Below, one piece after another: positions 60,997 through 64,000 of a DNA stretch of 64,000 nucleotides. The stretch is from Entoloma clypeatum. Taxonomy: Eukaryota > Basidiomycota > Agaricomycetes > Agaricales > Entolomataceae. Both the position numbers and the translations under genes were made by a program. The notes beneath the pieces are model-generated. The model was given only the letters and a program-made list of their open reading frames with translations, did no database searches and was not told where the DNA came from. Positions within the stretch are counted from its first letter, which is position 1. The number at the start of each line of letters is the position of its first letter. Where the stretch lies: the NCBI GenBank assembly GCA_963565915.1, contig OY751485.1, positions 3,782,001 through 3,846,000 of the forward strand, in the 5' to 3' direction.

Positions 60997-61664
60997 TGTA
61001 ACATACAGCAGGTGCTCCACTGAATATATGGCGTCAATTTCCTCAAATCCATCTGCTTCCTCTATCAAGTTCAATTTCTGTGATTTGCGAATTTTTCATA
61101 TACCACTAGTCCATTGTTCGAGGCATCTTGATGACCAGGCAATTTTGATCGGGGAGCCGGATCGTTGAAGACTTGGTCGAAGACGCAATCACGTTTATGA
61201 GCGGAATAGCAAGCAGAAGATGTGCCACACGTCGTGAATAGACGGCGATAGGCTACGAATTCTCGTAATGGAAGGGTATTCGTGAAGAGTGTCACTGTGA
61301 ATCGAAATAACCTGTCTTGGGACAGAATCGGGCAGAAAGTTAACACATTTCTGGATAATCACAGAAGGTAGCATCTTAGATATGCCATAGGTATGGAATG
61401 CTCCCCGCGAAGCAATATCTGGCTGAAGAGGACGGACACGAGTAGGTTTGCTTGAGATAAGGTTCGTTTCTACTCCATATCGAGAGATCAATCCAGGACA
61501 TTGAAGACCTGACCTCGGTCGGTCCACTCAGGAGGGTTCGGACAGCTGAAGAAACAAGGTTGTTGTATGGGGAGAGAAAACTAGAAACTACAGATATGTG
61601 CGATGAGTATATATATCGGACTTCTTAGATCACGTGGGGATGTGAATGGTAAGCGGAGCTTACA
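60997..61664 (-). repeat. Presumed 3' LTR (about 668 bp)
   Basis: Bounded by TGTAA (60997) and TTACA (ending 61664), a perfect 5-base terminal inverted repeat with TG..CA ends. The inner end abuts a purine-rich tract and begins 45 bases after the pol stop. The five bases before the outer end are ATCCT, the expected site-duplication copy. The second LTR is outside the window, so the length is inferred from these termini. Confidence 0.65.
61608..61616 (-). promoter_or_regulatory. TATA-like box in the LTR
   Basis: TATATATA-type sequence about 50 bases inside the LTR from its 5' (inner) end, read on the minus strand. It is placed as a U3 promoter would be if U3 is short. Inference only. Confidence 0.35.
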
Positions 61665-61678
61665 CTCTCCCAACCTCT
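61665..61678 (-). other. Polypurine tract
   Basis: Read on the minus strand: AGAGGTTGGGAGAG directly before TGTAAG, the start of the LTR. This is where plus-strand DNA synthesis of the element would be primed. Confidence 0.6.
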
Positions 61679-61709
61679 GAAAAATTGAACCACCCGTTTT
61701 CGAAAGCTT

Positions 61710-64000
61710 CTATCCATTCCGAGATTCCCAGCAATCGAGTGCGGCCGCATCTTCAAGCTGAGATTTTGGCAGCCATTCGTCATCGTCTTCGCCGTAGCCA
61801 AGCCACCGGACTTTGTACTGTCGCCTTTTTCCTTTTCCACGTTCATCAATGATCCTCTCGATGAAACATTCCACCTGGCCATCCTCAGTTACGATCGGGG
61901 CGGGCGGATGTCGGACGCGACTCGGGAACAGCTCGGGGTTATTTTCTATGTATGGCTTCAGTAGGGAGACGTGGAACTTCGGGTGTACCCTCGATGCGCT
62001 TGACATGCTAAGTCCATACATTGAGGAGTCGGGGAATGCGTGTGTTATGCGGTAGGGGCCATCGTAACGAGGCATGAACTTCGCTGCACGTCCATCTCCT
62101 GCTTGTATGTAGTCCCGTCGTCTATGTTCTGTGGATAAAAGGACTTTGTCGCCAATGTGGAAATGAGGGTCCGGCCCGCGTGAGAGGTTTGCGTTGTGTG
62201 CCTGATTTAACTTCGCGGCCAGCAGCCTGTCCTGAGCCTCTGCAATGTCACTCGAGAGTCGTCGGATGAAGGTAGTTGCGGGAGCTGGATCATCCGTGGC
62301 CGAACTGGGTGCACCCCGTACCAGCGGTGGAATGAGGCGGGGGTGGTGGCCCGATTTCAACATGAATGGTGCATAGCCTGTTGATGAGTTTACAGTGTTC
62401 ATAATGCTGAAACGAACCCTTGGCAGTGCCTTAACCCAGCCCACTTGATCGCGATCGACAAGGAAACGGATGCTTTGGATAACGGTCTTGTTCGTTCGTT
62501 CGGAAGCGCCGTCTGTTTGAGGATGGTAAGAGGTTGAAACTTTGTGCTTAATCCCTGTGAGAGTCATTAGGCTTCTCCAGAATTTCGACATGAAGAGCTT
62601 ATCGCGGTCCGTAATCATTTCCTCGGGGCATCCATTTTCGCAATACCAATGGTCGAAAAAAAGGTCAGCCAGTTCCTCCGCAGATGTGTCGGTTCGGCAA
62701 GGGACAAGTTGGATGTCGGCACCAAGTCTGTCAGTAATCGTGAGGAGGCAGTCCAAACCATTGTCGGAAGGTAACGGGCCGATAAAGTCCATGGCGATCG
62801 ATTTGAAGCGGCCATCCGGGATAGCGAGCGGATGTAAGGGACCAGGGGGTTTGGAGGTGCGTGACTTATTACGTTGGCATTGAGAACATGATGGGACATA
62901 GGCATTGAGTAGGTCGCGGCGCATGTTGGGCCAGTAGAACTCGTGTCGAAGGGCCTCGTAGGTCTTGTCACCACCGAAATGGCCGAGGTTGTCATGTGCA
63001 AGGCGGAAAATCCCTTCCCGAAGGCTTTTGATGTTTGGTATGACGAGGCGGTTGCCAACAAACAGTAGGCCGTCTTTCACTTTCAGGCCAAACTTGACAT
63101 CAACACTATTACCCTTGAGGTCGTTGATTAGCTTTGAACACCAGCCATCGTTTGCGTATCCAGTGCGAATGTCTGATGTGAAGGAATCGTCGGAGGAGAT
63201 ACGGAATATGGCAGCGACGGAGGTGGGGGAGTCCGGTGTGGGGCAAGGACTTTGCGCAGGGTCGCCTCTATCAGGAAAGCGTGACATTGCGTCCGCAACG
63301 CTGTTGGCTTCTCCGTTTATGTATGTAATGGAGTGGTCGTATTGGGATATATATTCCATCCATCGCGCCTGGCGCATGGACAGGTCGCGTTGTGTTTCGA
63401 AGTTTTGAAGGGTTTTGTGGTCGGTGTAGATGTGGATGTGTGAGCCTAGCAAATCAGACCGCCATTTACGGAGGGCGTGGATAATGGATAACAGCTCGAG
63501 TTCGTGTACCGGGTAGTGTTTCTCCGCATCGCGAAGGGCTCGGCTTTCGAAAGCCACAGGCCGGGCAGACTTCCACGAGGGGCCGAATGAGAGGACACTC
63601 CCTATGCGTCGTTTGCTGGCATCACAGGTGAGGAAGATCAAGTTGTCGCCTGGGTTGACGTGATCGATGGAGGTGAGGCAATCACAGGAAGTGACAAGTG
63701 ATTTGATGCAATCGAAGGCATGCTGGTGCGATTTTGTCCAGTTGGGAAAGACATTGTTACAGTCTTTCTTGGTGAGAGGGGTCAGGATCGCAGTATGTTC
63801 AGCGAGGCGGGGTAGGAATGCAGCGATGTAGCGGACGAGGCCCAGGAAGCGACGAACCTCCTTGGCGTTCCTTGGGCGCGGCCAGTCGAGAATTTTCTGG
63901 ATTTTAGATTTGTCGGCCTCGATCCCGCGGCTTGAGATATGGTGACCTAGGAAATCAATTTCGTGGCAAAATAGTTTGGACTTCTTCAAGGAACAGAACA
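61710..64000 (-). CDS. pol: Retrotransposon Pol polyprotein: RT end, RNase H, integrase, chromodomain (5' partial)
   Basis: Open frame of more than 760 codons entering from the right edge. It starts inside the reverse transcriptase after the YxDD region (KLFCHEIDFLGHHISS, then RFLGLVRYIAAFLP). RNase H-like: FLTCDASKRRIGSVLSFG, VHELELLSIIHALRKW and IYTDHKTLQNFE. Integrase: an HHCC zinc site (HDNLGHFGGDKTYEALRHE and CSQCQRNK) and a DDE triad (AMDFIGPLPSDNG, ITDRDKLFMSKFW, PQTDGASERTNKTV). The C-terminus is a chromodomain: ECFIERIIDERGKGK, YKVRWLGYGEDDDEWLPK. By family knowledge the chromodomain steers insertion into heterochromatin. All catalytic residues expected here are intact. Confidence 0.97.
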   Translation of the reverse strand, partial: FCSLKKSKLFCHEIDFLGHHISSRGIEADKSKIQKILDWPRPRNAKEVRRFLGLVRYIAAFLPRLAEHTAILTPLTKKDCNNVFPNWTKSHQHAFDCIKSLVTSCDCLTSIDHVNPGDNLIFLTCDASKRRIGSVLSFGPSWKSARPVAFESRALRDAEKHYPVHELELLSIIHALRKWRSDLLGSHIHIYTDHKTLQNFETQRDLSMRQARWMEYISQYDHSITYINGEANSVADAMSRFPDRGDPAQSPCPTPDSPTSVAAIFRISSDDSFTSDIRTGYANDGWCSKLINDLKGNSVDVKFGLKVKDGLLFVGNRLVIPNIKSLREGIFRLAHDNLGHFGGDKTYEALRHEFYWPNMRRDLLNAYVPSCSQCQRNKSRTSKPPGPLHPLAIPDGRFKSIAMDFIGPLPSDNGLDCLLTITDRLGADIQLVPCRTDTSAEELADLFFDHWYCENGCPEEMITDRDKLFMSKFWRSLMTLTGIKHKVSTSYHPQTDGASERTNKTVIQSIRFLVDRDQVGWVKALPRVRFSIMNTVNSSTGYAPFMLKSGHHPRLIPPLVRGAPSSATDDPAPATTFIRRLSSDIAEAQDRLLAAKLNQAHNANLSRGPDPHFHIGDKVLLSTEHRRRDYIQAGDGRAAKFMPRYDGPYRITHAFPDSSMYGLSMSSASRVHPKFHVSLLKPYIENNPELFPSRVRHPPAPIVTEDGQVECFIERIIDERGKGKRRQYKVRWLGYGEDDDEWLPKSQLEDAAALDCWESRNG

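Larger units (their letters stand above)
60997..64000 (-). mobile_element. Ty3/gypsy chromovirus-type LTR retrotransposon (3' part, runs off window)
   Basis: On the minus strand: pol from the right edge to 61710, a polypurine tract at 61665-61678, then the 3' LTR to 60997. The gag, protease, reverse-transcriptase core and 5' LTR are outside the window. The visible pol frame has no stop or frameshift and its catalytic residues are intact, which suggests a fairly young copy. Confidence 0.9.

Noticed and set aside
1..64000. tRNA, rRNA, CRISPR or secondary-metabolite cluster
   Set aside because: I saw no cloverleaf-like A and B boxes, no rRNA sequence, no regular direct repeats with spacers, and no PKS, NRPS or terpene synthase genes.

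Overview
This window looks like nuclear DNA of a filamentous basidiomycete, most likely an Agaricomycete. The genes are packed closely on both strands and are broken by many short introns of roughly 45-70 bases with GT-AG borders. The products are typical of fungi: a class IV chitin synthase, a MedA-type developmental regulator, the Ski3 helicase partner, Atg5, a DASH-like subunit, a DUF3684 ATPase and a DUF3712 giant protein. I placed genes by joining exons by eye, so the outer ends of recognised genes are more reliable than internal splice sites.

Layout. 1-11 kb: the tail of an unknown gene, a CLC chloride/proton exchanger, the spliceosomal core protein SmD3, the SDH assembly factor SDHAF4, the Cdc7-kinase activator DBF4 in a head-to-head pair with ATG5, and a DASH Spc34-like gene head-to-head with the next gene. 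11-18 kb: a DOCK-family Rho GTPase exchange factor. 18-30 kb: a MedA-like regulator, Mediator subunit MED27 head-to-head with a mitochondrial LETM1-like protein, the long TPR protein SKI3 (which holds a 200-N gap) head-to-head with mitochondrial ribosomal protein bL34, and eIF2 alpha. 30-39 kb: the ribosome biogenesis factor NOC4, a CDKN3-like phosphatase head-to-head with a class IV chitin synthase. 39-47 kb: a large GHKL-ATPase protein with a C-terminal zinc-peptidase-like motif, then an unknown basic protein. 47-48.5 kb: poorly resolved. 48.5-58 kb: one very long gene for a membrane-anchored DUF3712 protein built from three long repeats. 58-61 kb: GPI mannosyltransferase 2 (PIG-V) head-to-head with a dysferlin-domain peroxisomal membrane protein. 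61-64 kb: the 3' part of a chromodomain Ty3/gypsy retrotransposon with its 3' LTR, running off the window.

The genes do not form one pathway. They are mostly single-copy housekeeping genes. The clearest shared pattern is compact divergent promoters: six gene pairs have start codons only about 20 to 125 bases apart. The most unusual items are the triplicated DUF3712 giant, the GHKL-ATPase with a terminal HEIAH motif, the Spc34-like gene with an unexplained conserved C-terminal half, a possible 6-base microexon in SmD3, and an assembly gap whose two edges share the same ten bases and which therefore may contain no missing sequence.
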